Translations under genes and position numbers: made by a program
The notes under the pieces: model-generated
Seen by the model: the letters and a program-made list of their open reading frames with translations, nothing else
The model's database searches: none
What the model was told of the DNA's origin: nothing
DNA from: Cynocephalus volans
Lineage: Eukaryota; Chordata; Mammalia; Dermoptera; Cynocephalidae
Assembly (NCBI RefSeq): GCF_027409185.1
Contig: NC_084463.1
Span: 159,255,869 to 159,319,868, forward strand
DNA: 64,000 nucleotides
Direction: 5' to 3'
Shown: piece after piece, positions 46,591-59,000 of the stretch
Numbering within the stretch: position 1 is the stretch's first letter
Layout of the letters: each line of letters starts with the position of its first letter

Positions 46591-47784
46591 TTATTTCTCA
46601 ACATAAACTCCATCAAGTTCAAGACACTTTTTTAGTGATGATACCAGCCATTTAGTTCATCCCTAAAGAACTGAAGGTCGGCTGGCCAGTTAGCTCAGTT
46701 GGTTAGAGCATGGTGGTGTAACACCAAGGTCAAGGGTTCAGATCCCCATATCAGCCAGCCACCAAAACAAACAGAAATCTTGGGACTGTTCTATCTTGGT
46801 GAAAAATACTAAAACAAAAAAACCTGAAGGTCCTGGGAATTTAACAATGTCAGTGCCAATGCAGTCTTTTTTACATTATTACCTGAAGAAAAATGGGTGC
46901 CCTTGATAGTTCTTTAAGATTAGGAAACAAAAAGAAGTCAGAAGTTACCAAATCAGGACTATAAGGTGGATGCCTAATGATTTCCCATTGAGAATCTCAC
47001 AAATTTGCTCTTGTTTGATGAGAGGAATGAGCAGGAGCATTGTCGTAGAAGAGGACTATCTGGTAAAAGCTTCCCTGGGCATTTTTCTGCTAAAGCTTTG
47101 ACTTTATCAAAACACTCATAATAAGCAGATGTTATTGTTCTTTGGCCCTCTAGGAAGTCAACAATCAAAATGCCTTGAGCATCCCCAAAATCTGTTGCCA
47201 TGACCTTTACTCTTGATCAGTCTGCTTTTTCTTTGACTGGATCATATCCATCTCTTGGTAGCCATGGCTTTGATTGTGCTTCGTCTTTAGGATCATACTA
47301 GTGAAGCTGTGTTTCATCTCCTGTTACAGTTCTTTGAAGAAATGCATCAGGATCTTGATCCCACTTGTTTAAAATTTCTGTTGAAACTGCTTTTGTCTGC
47401 ACCTGATCTGGATGCAATAGTTTTGGCACCCATCAAGCAGAAAGTTTGCTCAACTTTAATTTTCAATCAAATTATATAAGCTGAACCAGTTGAGATGTCT
47501 GTGGTGTTGGCCACTGTTTCTGCTGTTAGTTGTTGGTCCTCTTCAATTACGGCATGAACAAGATTAATTTTTTCCTTGTAAATTGATAATGGATGATCTG
47601 CGGGCTTCCTCTTTAACATTGTTTTGTCCTTCATTAAAATGAGTTATCCATTGTAAACTTCTGATTTCTTTGGGGCATTGTCCCTATAAATTTTTCGTAA
47701 AGCATCAGTGATTTCCCTGTTCTTCCACCCAAGCTTCACCATAAATTTGATGTTTGTTCTAGCTTCACTTTTAGCAGAATTCAT
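46591..47784 (-). pseudogene. Mariner transposase pseudogene
   Basis: ATG at 47784 to a TAA at 46591-46593. Net of the SINE and target duplication this is 1,041 nt, 347 codons with stop, the normal mariner transposase length. Recognisable motifs are VTGDET (first catalytic Asp, codon about 47,317-47,319) and YDNAPAHSSHQTRA (second Asp, 47042-47044). At least one base loss (SEVYN...) and several stops (for example just before YDP and SRVKV) disable it. The longest residual frame is 46974-47201. Confidence 0.8.
46680..46823 (+). mobile_element. CYN-type SINE, tRNA-Ile monomer, nested in mariner
   Basis: GGCTGGCCAGTTAGCTCAGT head, degenerate A-rich tail. Perfect 9-bp duplication CTGAAGGTC (46671-46679, 46824-46832). 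It is the only plus-strand CYN element in this intron. Confidence 0.87.
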
Positions 47785-50189
47785 TTTGCTCCGATAGGGG
47801 CTCTTTTCAAACTGATGTCTTATTCTTCTTAGTGTCTTAAACTAGATCCTATTCAGACATGTTATAACAAGTTAATACAAGTTTATTTTGGTGCAAAAAA
47901 AATTTTGAAATCCATGCATACTTTTTTCATAATACGTATTTTCCATGAGCTTTTTGAAGACCCTCGTACATAAACGTCCCTCCCTAGTCACAGCCAGTAT
48001 TGACATATGGGGGTTCTGGATGCAGAATTTGAGGAATCCCTTCCAAAGCTTTCCCAAGATAACCCTCTTCTGTTCCTATTGGTAGGGGCTTTTTCTCTCG
48101 TGACCAAGAGTCCTGAGTGATTTTTTTTGACCTTATGTGTTTTAAGCTCTGCTCATATCATCACTGCTTGTGTATTGGGCCTGTCCCTAGTGTCCAAGTG
48201 GGGATGAAAGCCAAGGAAGGCTTAACGGTGGATTCTTCAGTGAGTCTCCCTGAGTTGGCTTCCTCTTATTCAGCACTGTCTGATTCTCACCATGGTTGCC
48301 TCAGAGTGTGGCATCCCCATTCATTAAAGCCCCAGAGTTTAGGCAGATCTTGGGAGAACTTATGGTCCTAGCTAGAAGTGACACCTGGGATCTTCAGATC
48401 TCTTCTAACTCATTGTTCCTCTGAAAAATAAAAGTCAAAGACCTCTAGTAAATTGTGGGGGGAATAGGTGGCCCACAACTTCAGTTGCTGGATCTGGATT
48501 GTGTGATTTATGCTTCTCTCTCCTGATAGATTGCCAGCTCCTTTAAAGGCTGGGCTATATTCCATCCATCCCCTTCCTCCTTCCGATGCAAAAAATAAGA
48601 AAAATTGTAACCTGATTATTCTTCTTTACAACCACCCATAGGGAAGTATGTCTATATTGATTTGTAAATCAGACATCTGTCTCTATCCAGTTCTTTGGCC
48701 ATATAACTCCCAAGTCTTAATCTGTATCTTAATTAGGTGCAATAATGATTAAAAATAACTACTTTTTCAGAATGAGAGCATGAGAGGGAAGGTTTACATT
48801 ATTGCTAGATTGTGTTGAGAGGAAACCACAGGGAGAGAATGGGCAGCTGAGGAAACCGTCTGGCTTCCCAAAGTAGGGACCAGAGATAGAGAGCCAAGCC
48901 TCCTGGTTGTGCTGAGTTCTGTTCTTGCGCCTTACACTCAGCATCTCCACTTCCACTGTGGCTTCTGGTTAGACTGGCCTCATCCTTCCCTCTTTTGTGA
49001 TGGGTGAACAGAAGTACACTGACTGTTGGGAATTTTGTCCAAAGTTGGATAGATCGTGTGATCTGTGTCAGAAGGCTGGAGTTATTTATAGTGCGAGGAA
49101 AGCTCAGGAGCATGGCACAGGAAGAACTGATTTCACACCAACTCAGCGCCTGCTGATGGTGAAGACCCAGATTTTTCTTTGAGCATCTCAGAAGAGATCG
49201 GTTGCTTTTCTGAACTGACCAAGAGCTATGAGGAGATCAGGGACTGTGTTTTCCAGGACCATGTGAGTGGAGGCAAGAATGAGAAAGATGACCATTTTTT
49301 CCTTTCTTTTGGATTCCTTGGTCTTTGCAATTTGTGGTGTGAAAGCTCCATGTGACTTTTGAATCTCCTGCTTTTAAGCTGGTAAAGAAAGCACCAGCTC
49401 TGTAGGGTGGTGGAAATAAGGACCTGTTAGACTGGTCTTCTTGTACCTGCCTTCCTCCCTCCCCCTACTCTGGGCAGGGAGACTGAAACTGCTGCTTGCT
49501 GGGCTTTGCCAAGTCAGTTTCTCCTCCCGGATTACCTAGTCATAGCAGGCGGGCAGCTCCCCACCCAGTTGCCTTCCAAGGAGCTGAGCCAAGCCACTGT
49601 GGGAATAGGGATGCAGGTACTAGGCACAAGGTGTGACACTTACCTCACCAGGGGCTGCAACCTACTCAGGGCTGCTCGAAATAAGGCTGCAGAGCCCTGG
49701 GGCCTGCTGGAAATAGACCGTGTCACCTCACAGTTCCTTTCCCTGTGCCTTGTGGCCAGATTTGTGGTATTCAGAGAGGCCAGGAGAGGTGAGGAGCTTG
49801 TAAATTCTGGGTAAATGAAGTCTAGAGAGTGAGAGGATCCTTCCCTGGGGCACCCAAGTTTAGAGTTATGATGTTTGTAAGGTGTGCTGCTGTTTAGTAC
49901 CTTAATTTCTGAAGTTGTCACCTAGGTTACCTTTAATTCTTTTCAGCCCTAGGCAGAAGAGATTTTTCAGTGTGTGAGTCTGATGTCCAAAGCTAGTTAG
50001 ATGAGTTTTACTTATGAAGCCAGGCTTTTAGGCAGGTTTACTGATGTAAGCCAAGGTCAGGAAGAGATCTTCAGGACCTGCAGACTGTGCCCACTTCTAG
50101 CTGCAATCTCAGGAACAGACAGGGCTGGAAAGCTTATGAGTACAGAGGCACCGAGGGCACTCACACTCTCACAGGACACCCCCAGAGTT

Positions 50190-50325
50190 CGTCTCTGGCC
50201 CCTCATTTTACAAGTACAGAAAAGAAGGTCCCAAGAGGGTGAGTGACCTGCTCAAGGTTACATAATTTGTTTGGGCAGAGCCGGGTCTAGAATAGATCTC
50301 TCCAGGGTCCTTTGGCACTATACCC
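50190..50325 (-). mobile_element. MIR SINE fragment, minus strand
   Basis: CCCTCATTTTACAAGTACAG ... GTGACCTGCTCAAGGTTACA ... CAGAGCCGGGTCTAGAATAG fits reverse MIR. Confidence 0.65.
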
Positions 50326-50710
50326 CCATTGCTTCTACCTCAGAGGCAGTCCTGCTGCTTGGAAGGCTTGTGCAGGGGCTACCAGCAGACCTCATGGCAG
50401 AAGGCAAGCTGGGAAAGGACAAGTGGAAGGGCAGCAGACCCCAGCTCTACACACCAGAGATGAGTTCTGAAATCCTGCCAGTGACTGTGTCCGTAGAGGC
50501 ACCAGAAGGCCCTAGGGAGCAGGTTTAAAACAGTGGGCACCAGCGTTCTAGCCCTGATCCAAGTTGAAGGGATTACATGGAGCAGAGTTGTGCTAAGAGC
50601 TGTTGGGTGAGGAGTCACTTGGAAAAAGCAGGAAGACCCTGACCCAGCTCATAGTGCAGTTGGAGGAAAAATCCAGAAACCACGTGGGTCTGGTCTGGAA
50701 ATCAATTTTG

Positions 50711-50795
50711 CAGGTATATGTACATATACATATATGCAGATATATATACATACATATATCTAACACATATATTTTATACATAGACATACAAACAT
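50711..50795 (+). repeat. AT-rich (TA/TACA)n microsatellite
   Basis: TATATGTACATATACATATA through TACATACATATATC, largely self-complementary. It adjoins the transposon-like fragment. Confidence 0.8.
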
Positions 50796-50799
50796 ACAT

Positions 50800-51010
50800 T
50801 TTGAGTCTCTGAAGTCCAAAATGCTCCAAAATCCAAAACTTTTTGAGTGCTGACACAGTGCTCAAAGGAAATTCCCCTTGGAGCATTTTGCACTTTGTAT
50901 TTTCAAATTTGGGATGCTCCACTGGTAAGTACATTGCAAATATTACAAAATCCAAAATCTGCAAAACTGCTGGTCCTAAGCATTTTGGATAGGGATACTC
51001 AAACTGTACA
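50800..51010. mobile_element. Old DNA-transposon-like fragment, family uncertain
   Basis: Repeated CCAAAATCCAAAA-type text with CAGTGCTCAAAGGAAATTCC and AAGCATTTTGGATAGGGATA resembles a common mammalian repeat, probably Tigger-like. Assigned from memory only. Confidence 0.35.
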
Positions 51011-51022
51011 TATAAATCAGTT

Positions 51023-51062
51023 GTGTGTGTGTGCGTGCGTGTGCGTGTAGGTAGGTAGATAG
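51023..51062 (+). repeat. (TG/CG)n then (TAGG)n microsatellite
   Basis: GTGTGTGTGTGCGTGCGTGT followed by GTAGGTAGGTAGATAG. Confidence 0.8.
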
Positions 51063-52139
51063 TTGTTTTTGTAAGGCATGCTTTGAATATGAAGCCATTG
51101 CTTCCTGGTCCCAGTGCTGGGTGCCCTGCTGAGGTGACTGTTGGTGCTCCCCTACCGCCATGTGCCATGTTGTAGAATGAGAGGGACTGGGTTTCCATGT
51201 GCAGGCATGGGTGGAGAGGAGGCCGTCCAAAGTTTCAGTTCTGGCGGGGAACTTGGCTTTTGCATTGCAGCAGGGCTGGCTGAGGACACTGTATGGCTTC
51301 TTTAGGCCCAGGCATCAGGACTGCTTTCCCTTTTCACATGGGGGAGTGACTCACAGACACCACTCCTGCCACCAGAGGTTCTGCAGGCTTTTCAGAGGCA
51401 GCCTGTGGATGCTGATGGTAGCAGTTGGTGAGAAAGAGGAAGTACCTAGTGGCCATCCCTACTGCCACTCCTGACAGGCATTTCTGTCGCAAAACAGCAC
51501 CTCTCTGTGGCAGCCTTGGGCTCTGCTCTGGAAAGGGAGGAGCTCACCCCTGCCTGTGGGAGGGCTCATTATCTGTGGCTTCTGCTCTGCCCTTGGCCAC
51601 AGACTAGATTGCACAACACAGCCAATGAGAGTCCCTCTTCCCTCCTGTCATTGGCAGTTAGTGGCACAAGTGCTTGGAGTGGCAGACCTTAACTTAGGAT
51701 TGTAGAAGTGACCATACTCCACACTGCAGGGCCTAGGGCACAGCCGGCAAAGCGTGTGAAAATTGACCTAAGGTTAGAATGTGACTGACTGGGAAAGGCT
51801 TAATGGGACAGCATTTCACTTCTGACTACATAGGCTCTCCCCACTCCTGCCAGGGAGTGAGTTTTGTTCTCATGCTAGCCGGCTTTTTTTACTGTTTCCC
51901 CTCCTGCCTTTTCCCAGAGACCATAAACCTGCCCACCTCCTGTTATGTTCTAGTTCTGATAGGAACACCATTCAAAGTTCTTGGCAGGAGACCAACCCAC
52001 TTCTACCCTGGTTGGTTCCCCCTCCTTTCCCCAGCTTGTTTGATGTGCACGTTCCCTAGAGTTCTCCTTATGCAGCTGGTTGGTCTGTAGTGCTCAGAGA
52101 TTGGAACTCCTGCAACGGGAACCCAGCTGCTTCCCTCCC

Positions 52140-52311
52140 TGGTTTTAGGGGCGGGGCTTGAAAATAGAGAATCATAATCTCCCTTCCTCCTCCTCCTCTT
52201 CTCCCCACCCCCACACTGCCAAGCAAACTGGAGTGACCAGCTCAGAGCGGGACTCAGCCCGCCTCACTGCTCTGCCTGATAGCTGCGATCTGGAGGAAGA
52301 TTAATGGACCT
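52140..52311 (+). promoter_or_regulatory. Candidate alternative first exon and promoter of MARK2
   Basis: A GC box (GGGGCGGGGC, about 52149-52158) is followed by a CCTCCTCCTCTTC tract. About 100 bp of exon-like DNA then ends ATTAATGGACCT|GTGAGTATG, a strong splice donor at 52311/52312. The ATG in it would not be in frame with exon 1 phasing. It therefore suits a non-coding leader for the short MARK2 isoform that starts at the later MIRGRNS methionine (inference). Confidence 0.4.
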
Positions 52312-52890
52312 GTGAGTATGTGAACTCTGGAGCATATTAGCATCTTGGGCTGGCCCTCTGGCAGGTGGCGACTCATTCTGGTGTTAGTGGAAACCAGGAC
52401 TCCTTAGGGGAAATGGTGACCCAGCCAGATGTCTGCCAGGTCTGCCCAAGGCCACCCTGTTCTCTTATGCGTTGGGAAATGGGAAACACTTCTAAACACC
52501 CCTGCTCTTCAGAAGAGCTGGCTGGCTGGTTTGTGGAGTTTATTCTTGAAATCCCTTGCAGTACGATATCTCTTCCCCACCCCCAAGCCAAGTATTTTAG
52601 TTCCTAAACTGGGTTCTTTTATTCATAACTTAAAATCTTCAGTTTTCTTAGGAGGGGTGCGTCTTCCCTGGCCACAACAAAGCTGTGGGTGGAAGGTTAG
52701 GAAAGTGGTGGCTGCTCCTTTTCTAGATAGGGGATGTTGGAGAGGGAGCACAGATTGCCAGGAGTCGTTTCATGTTCCCCCCTTTGGCTGGCTAGAGATG
52801 GGGCACCATCTTAGCCTTCTGCCATCCTCTCCAGCCAGCCAAGGCAACACCCAAATGGAGACATCCTCTTGCTGCTAAGGCTGGAGGGCC

Positions 52891-53291
52891 TGCTACGGGT
52901 TGAATGTCCTCTCCAAAGCTCACATTGGAACTTAATTCCCAATATGTTATTTGAAGGATGGGCCTTTGAGAAGCAATGGATCGTGAGGACTATGCTCTCA
53001 TGAATGGATTAATCCATTTATGAAGTATTGGTTTAATGGATTATGAGGGAGTAGGCTGGGATTTTTATAAGGAGAGTAAGTGAGCAGTAAAAATGCTCGT
53101 GCTGTTCTCACCATGTGATTGCCTGCATCACTATGGGACTGGGTAGAAAGTTCCCACCAAGAAGGCCCTCACCACATGTGCCCCCTCAACCTTGGACTTC
53201 CCAGCCTCCAAAGCTGTAGGAACTAAATTTTATGTCTTTATAAATTATCTAGTTGCAGGTGTTCTATTATAAGCAACAGAAAGACTAATAC
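52891..53291 (+). mobile_element. MaLR-type solitary LTR, plus strand
   Basis: TGCTACGGGTTGAATGTCCT ... TTTATAAATTATCTAGTTGC ... AAAGACTAATACG has the start, polyadenylation-region text and end of a MaLR LTR. It lies 0.6 kb downstream of the candidate alternative first exon. Confidence 0.72.
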
Positions 53292-56200
53292 GTCGCCTAA
53301 GGGAGAGAGCAGCCCGTAGCAGCCTGAGCTTGCTGAATGGGGAGGATTGGTTATTTAGGGGCTGCGACAAATGGTTCTGCAGAGGAGCAGCGGAGAAAGA
53401 GTCTGATTCCACAGATCCAGGGGCCAGCTTCTGCAGCATAGCCATGCAGCTTCTGCAGCCCAGACTGCCTGGAGCCAAGGGCTCAGGTGCTGACTGCCTT
53501 CTGTTCCTTCCTGTGGTTTGTGGGTAGTAACCAGCCATTGTCAGGTGGACCTGCTGGTTAGGATGACCCTGAGCTGACCTAGTCTTCAGACTCTGCTGTT
53601 TTATCTCCTCTGCCCTGGAGCTGGACCTAACGGCGATTTTTTTCAATTCTGATATTGGTTAGGTCAAGAAGTGGTCACAGGAAGTTCTGTTTTGGTAGTT
53701 TGACTTCAGGTTGTAAGTTTAGGCATCTGCGAACCGAATGCTTTCTTTATCCAAATGTACCCTTAAAACAGCCCCTTTTTTAAAGCCCTGCACATATATT
53801 TCTTGATGGATCAGAAATGTTTTTCTTGGATATTAATTTAATTTGGGCCTCTTTAGGGGCCCTATGTTGCCCATCCCCCTAATCTCTCCTCTCACCCCCC
53901 AAAAAACCCTCAAACATTAACCTTTCATACAAAGAACATTGGAAAAATTGAGCAGTGCCTCAAGGTCACTTGATCATAAGTAGTATTTGGCGTAGTTAGC
54001 TGTTTTGGCGTTTGGTGAGAGATTTCTGCTTTATATTTGAGCAAAATATTCTTGGTGGGAGGCCTCTATGCTGTGTTCCCAGTACTTGCCCTATGCACAG
54101 GGCTTGCGTGCACCCCCCAACCCCCCAAGTTGTTTTAATCCTCTTGCCTATAAACAAGTGCAGCACAATGTGTTGGCCCAGTTCACATGACCTTGGTTAT
54201 CTCTTCATGAGGTAACCAGCATCAGTGTTAGATACCACAGTCACTTGACATGGTAGAGCTGTCAGGATGAAGGGTGGAGGTGCCTGGAGGAAGCCTTGGT
54301 CTGCCAAGAAAGGTAAACGGAGGTGCATGTGATTCTTTAGTGAGGAGCAGGTCGGAAAGTCAGCTCCCAGGGGGTAGGGCTTTCAGCCGTGAGAAGACAC
54401 AGTTTCATTCCTTCTTGCCTTTATTACCCTTGAATTCATAGTTTGGCATCTCATTATGTTTCTCCTGTATCATAAATCCTGTCTGCAGGGGCCCAGAACA
54501 TGCAGCTGTTTCAGGAAACTGCCCCTGAGACAGATGCATGCTAGTTCATGGGGTACAAAACCCAACACCAAAAATCCCATCTTCCCAAATAGTGATCCTG
54601 GTATGTTGTGTGAAGGACAGCTGGTGATGGGAGCCTGGCTACCACAGAAGGCTGCTGAGTGTTCAGGGCAAAGACACTTAAGAGCTGGAAGTGTGGCTAA
54701 GCTTTCACTGCCACCGTCACATGCGCCTCCCTCCCACCAACACTCTCATACACTCAGTTCTCTCTCATCTACCAGCTGAAGAAGCAGCACTCAGCGTTAG
54801 CAAGTGTATGAGAACGTACTTACTCTGGCCACACCACACGTGTGTGTGAGAAACACATTTTATCTCAAGAACTGTGGCTGTACTCTGGATTTTCCTATGG
54901 TGGGATGTGTATGTTTAAAGTGCTTTTTATCAGGAGAGAATAGAGTGGCCTTTTATGGAATGGGAAAAAGCCTAAAATGGTTGAGCTGCTGGAGCCTTTT
55001 CTGGCTCTGTAAGAAACCCAAGTCCAAGTCTGAGCCTTACGAGGAGATGACCAGCACTTGGCCTTCAACTGCGTGTTCTCCTAGGCCAGTTTGGAAAGAT
55101 CCATCTCCAAGAAGAGATGGAGGGCACTTGTGGTGAGTGCTGGGTAAAGAAGTTCAAGCCGTATCTTCTGGCAGCCTACAGAATAAGTTGGGAAAGCATA
55201 TGGAGTTATAGTAATAATAGTTAGCATGTCACAAGCATTTAGTATATACCAAGCATTGTTCTAAGTGCTTTGGACAGTGTTGGGTGTTTGGTAATTTCTG
55301 ATTTTGTACTTTCTGTTTTCAAGACTTGGTAGAGACCCCTTTATAGGCTGTAGGGTTCTTTGTTCTTTGTAGTTAGCATGGACTAGATAGAGCAACAGAA
55401 TGGATAGCAATGGTCTTCTGTTGCCCAGCTAAATTCTTCTGATTGGAGGTATCCTAGGTGGCTTTTTTCCTTCAGGTCTTTATTTAAGCCACCATGCTTA
55501 TTGCCAATTAAAGCTGCCCTTTAGAATTTGTTTGGGGGCGGAGGGGACCTGTATTACTCTTGTAGCCATCCTTTCTTCTTCGCCCTCTCTGAATTTAGAG
55601 GTGGAGAGCTACAGACTTGGCTGCTTGCCTCCTTCAGAATAACCAGTATTCTCTTGTCTGCAGTCTATGTAATAGTACATCTAACAATGCCTGAAAGTGG
55701 CCCCCTTCCTTTCCACCACCACCTGTTAATTGGTGGTTCTAGTTCCTGAGGGCTTCCACCAGCACATGAGCTAATCTATACCAAAGAGCACTGTTTGCAG
55801 GTTCATATTAGAGAGGTCGGAATGCTGAGAGCCCAGGTCTCCCTGCTGCCTTGGCCAGTGTTAAGCTGCCCCTTCTCTGGACCATTCCCTTCTCTGGGAA
55901 GCGAGTATAATCAGACTGTCTTCCTAGGACTTTGAAAAGACGAATTAACTATTAAAAGTGCTTTTTAAGAAGGCACTTGTAATGGAAAATAGCTGTCATC
56001 TGGTTTGCCGTCCTCTCTGCTCCTAGGCCAAAGGTACAAACAGCTAAGACCCCCTGGAGCAAAACTGCCTTTGCCACCAGTAAATAAACAATAGTGTTTG
56101 GCTTCAGTGGACACCCTGGGCCTATAATGCCATAAGCTGACATATACTTGGTCTCATAGAGAAGCGTGGGCTTTCCAACCTTCACCTCACTGCTGACAAA

Positions 56201-58529
56201 TGAGCCCTCATCCATTTATCTGGCAAGCTAGCCAAGATACCTTCTCAGGCCATGGCCACTTAGTAACAGGATCCAGCAGTTTCTGCCCTTGGCCCAGGGT
56301 TGAAACTGCAGTAGTAGTGGCAAGCCCAGTAAGATGGATATGAGGCACATCCCTTGCTTCAGTTGCCTGGTAGGAGAGAGCATTCTAAGAGCCTTTGCCC
56401 CTGATGTGTCGGGATACTATTGCAGGCTCCCTTCTCTCTCTAGCTGGAAGCTTTCCTACCTGGTCTTCCTATTTAGCCCTTTTCTCCTGTAAGGCAGTAC
56501 ACATTCAAAATTCCTTTCCTCCAGCCTCATGCCTCATTTCCTTCTGGGTTTGTATCTCCTCAGATCCTCTCTCCTACCCAAACTTAAGCTCCAACCTCTC
56601 CAGATGTTTTGAAGCCCTCTTGTTCAAGTCTCCATCAAATCCTCTTATTTCAGGCCCTCACCCAGAGTTTGAAAGTTAGGGAGCCCCAGTGTCTGCTGCC
56701 CATGGTGCTTGAAGAGCAAAGACAGGTTCCTAGATCCCAAGATGGAACTATGAAATCATTTTCCTGTTTTGGACTATGGCTTAACTTAAGTACGGTTCAT
56801 ATACTGCTTTAGATGCAATGGTAGACCCTCATGGGCTAGTCTGAGAACACAATTTGTAACATGTTTCTATGGAAAAATAGTTCCTTCTCAGAGCAGAACT
56901 TTTGGTAAGTTGGGGATTTCTTGACTTAATATGCTGCAGCAGATTTACATGTGCTTGTGGAAGTGTTCTCTTTATTTTGTAGTCATAGCACCATCTATCA
57001 TACAAGTAAGTTGTCTTCTTAGATGCCAAATGACAAAGACAGAAAGAAACTCCCCCCTCTTCCTCTCCAGAAAGGTTGCTTAAGACCTGCTCTCTTCCTC
57101 TGATTGCTGTGAGAGACAGTGTGTCTGGGTTCTCCATTTCGGCTGATTTGGTCCATATTCCAGTAGCACCCAAAACAGGGTGCCCCCATTCCACAGCTCA
57201 GGTGCCTTTCCTGCTTGGGCTTTTAATGATCTACTGCAGAAGGATGATGGCACCTCTGCCTATCCGCAGGAGCAGCCCAGTGGGGGCTTGCTTAAGGAAA
57301 GAGCAGCCAGTTGGATTTTTAGTGGTCTCTTAAATGGAGCAGCCACATTGCAGCCTTGCCTGATTGGGGGACATTTCTCAGGTGAGGGTGGCAGTGATGG
57401 CCTTGAGTGGTTTCTGTTACTTTTTCTCTTGCTTGTGCTCTGACCTCTGGCCATGGTGATTTTGGGGGCAGCAAACTGTCCCAGTATTTTTCTGACATTT
57501 CCTTCTCCTCCTTTAACTCCCTTTTTGAAACTGGAGGAGCAGGAAGGCAGGATTTTTCCCTCTCTAGAAGAAGAGATAGTGGAAGAAGGCATTTGTCTTG
57601 TTTAGCATCTTGCAACCCCAGAGCTGGAACTGGACAGGACCTGGAAGGCCTGCAGAAAGGCATTTTAAGGAAACCACAGTGGAAAGGGCAGAAACAAAGG
57701 GTTAAATCTGCACCCAGGTAGAAAGGCTGTTGCATAAATGCTGAGAGAGTTTTTTTTAAGATCTCGTGCTTCTTTTTTATTTTGTGTTGGCAAAAACCCC
57801 AGGAGAAGATGGGAGATTCTGGGAGGAGATGATTATGCTGGGTGAGTCAACTGAGCTCCCCAGCTGCCGTTTTTAGTTTCTTTGCTTTTCTGTAGCAGGA
57901 GGCAGTTTGAGGAGTGGTGGGGGTGCAGGGTGGGAATGCTGATTTGTGCATCACGATGGGAGGCAGGTGTGTCTGGGTGAATTTTGTTTTGGCACTCGAG
58001 GGTTGACAGGGCCTTACAGGCAGTACATTGGTCCAAGCAAGAAATATTAAAGCAGAGCTCTCAGTGTGGCAAATAGTAAATAAACGTCTCATGATTCTTA
58101 TACAAGTCACTGTCAGTTCCCCAGTCAGTAGCTCTAAGAATGACTCGAGTTGCATTTTTCATTGCATTGTTTCAGCAAGACACGGTAGTTTTGATAACAA
58201 AGCAGTGGAGGGGTTGAATGTAGAGAGGCAGAGAAAAGAACCGTCTTAAGTGGGAGGGCTTGGTGGTTGTCATGGGCAGCAGGAAGTTCAGAGGATAGGG
58301 TTCCCCCTCTGTGATGAAGGGAGGGCTTGGGCTCGATTCACAGGGAGCCAGGGAGCAGGTGGGGTGGGCCCTGCTGGTCCCCAGTTGTGTCTGTATTCTA
58401 TCTTCAGTTCACCTTGATGACCACCTTTCATCCATCCTTGGGAGAGGGGAGCTCATGGCCCACTGCCCACTTGGATCTGGTTGGCAAAGTACATTATGTG
58501 GGTCCTGGAGACTGTCATGAATATGCCCC

Positions 58530-59000
58530 AACACATTTCCTTATTTATTCATTTGTACGCATTTGTTCATTCAGTACTTTATTGAATACTGTGCTAGGCA
58601 TCGTTCTGGGACACGAATAAGAGACCAAGGGTCCCTCCTTTTGTAGTGTTGTCTAGTGGATGGACAGACAGTAACCAACCAACTTCAAGGGTAATAAGTG
58701 CCTTGAAAGAGGGGAATTGGGTCTTATGGCAAGAGGTTTTGATCTTCCTCCTTCTGCCCTTGTCTTATCTCCTGGAGGTCAGGGGAGGACAATTTTAAGG
58801 ATCAAATAATTATACTTCTTTTATTCTGTCAGTATTTTAACATGGACCAGCTAGGTGTAGGCACTGCGAGGCACTAATTGCATATGAAGGTGAGCAAGAC
58901 ACTGGCTCTGACCTCTCAGAGCTTGAGGGAATTAAGGTGTAGGGACACGAAGAAGTGAATGGGACAGATAGAGTGCTGTGCAAGTCCAGAGAAGGGAGCA
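58530..59000 (-). mobile_element. Two L2 LINE 3'-end fragments, minus strand
   Basis: The first (about 58,545-58,710) has ATTGAATACTGTGCTAGGCA ... GTGGATGGACAGACAGTAA. The second (about 58,845-59,000) has GGCACTGCGAGGCACTA ... AGAGCTTGAGGG ... ATAGAGTGCTGTGCAAG. Both read as reverse L2. Confidence 0.6.

Larger units (their letters stand above)
46528..47966 (-). mobile_element. Mariner DNA transposon, near full length, interrupted by a SINE
   Basis: Terminal inverted repeats read GAGAGGACTTCAAAAATTCA (left) and CGAGGGTCTTCAAAAAGCTC (right, reverse complement). TA dinucleotides flank at 46526-46527 and 47967-47968, as expected of mariner. Removing the SINE and its duplication leaves about 1,286 bp, the usual size. 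The subfamily is not certain; it is unlike the cecropia-type element in SETMAR, and Hsmar2-like is one option. Confidence 0.85.
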
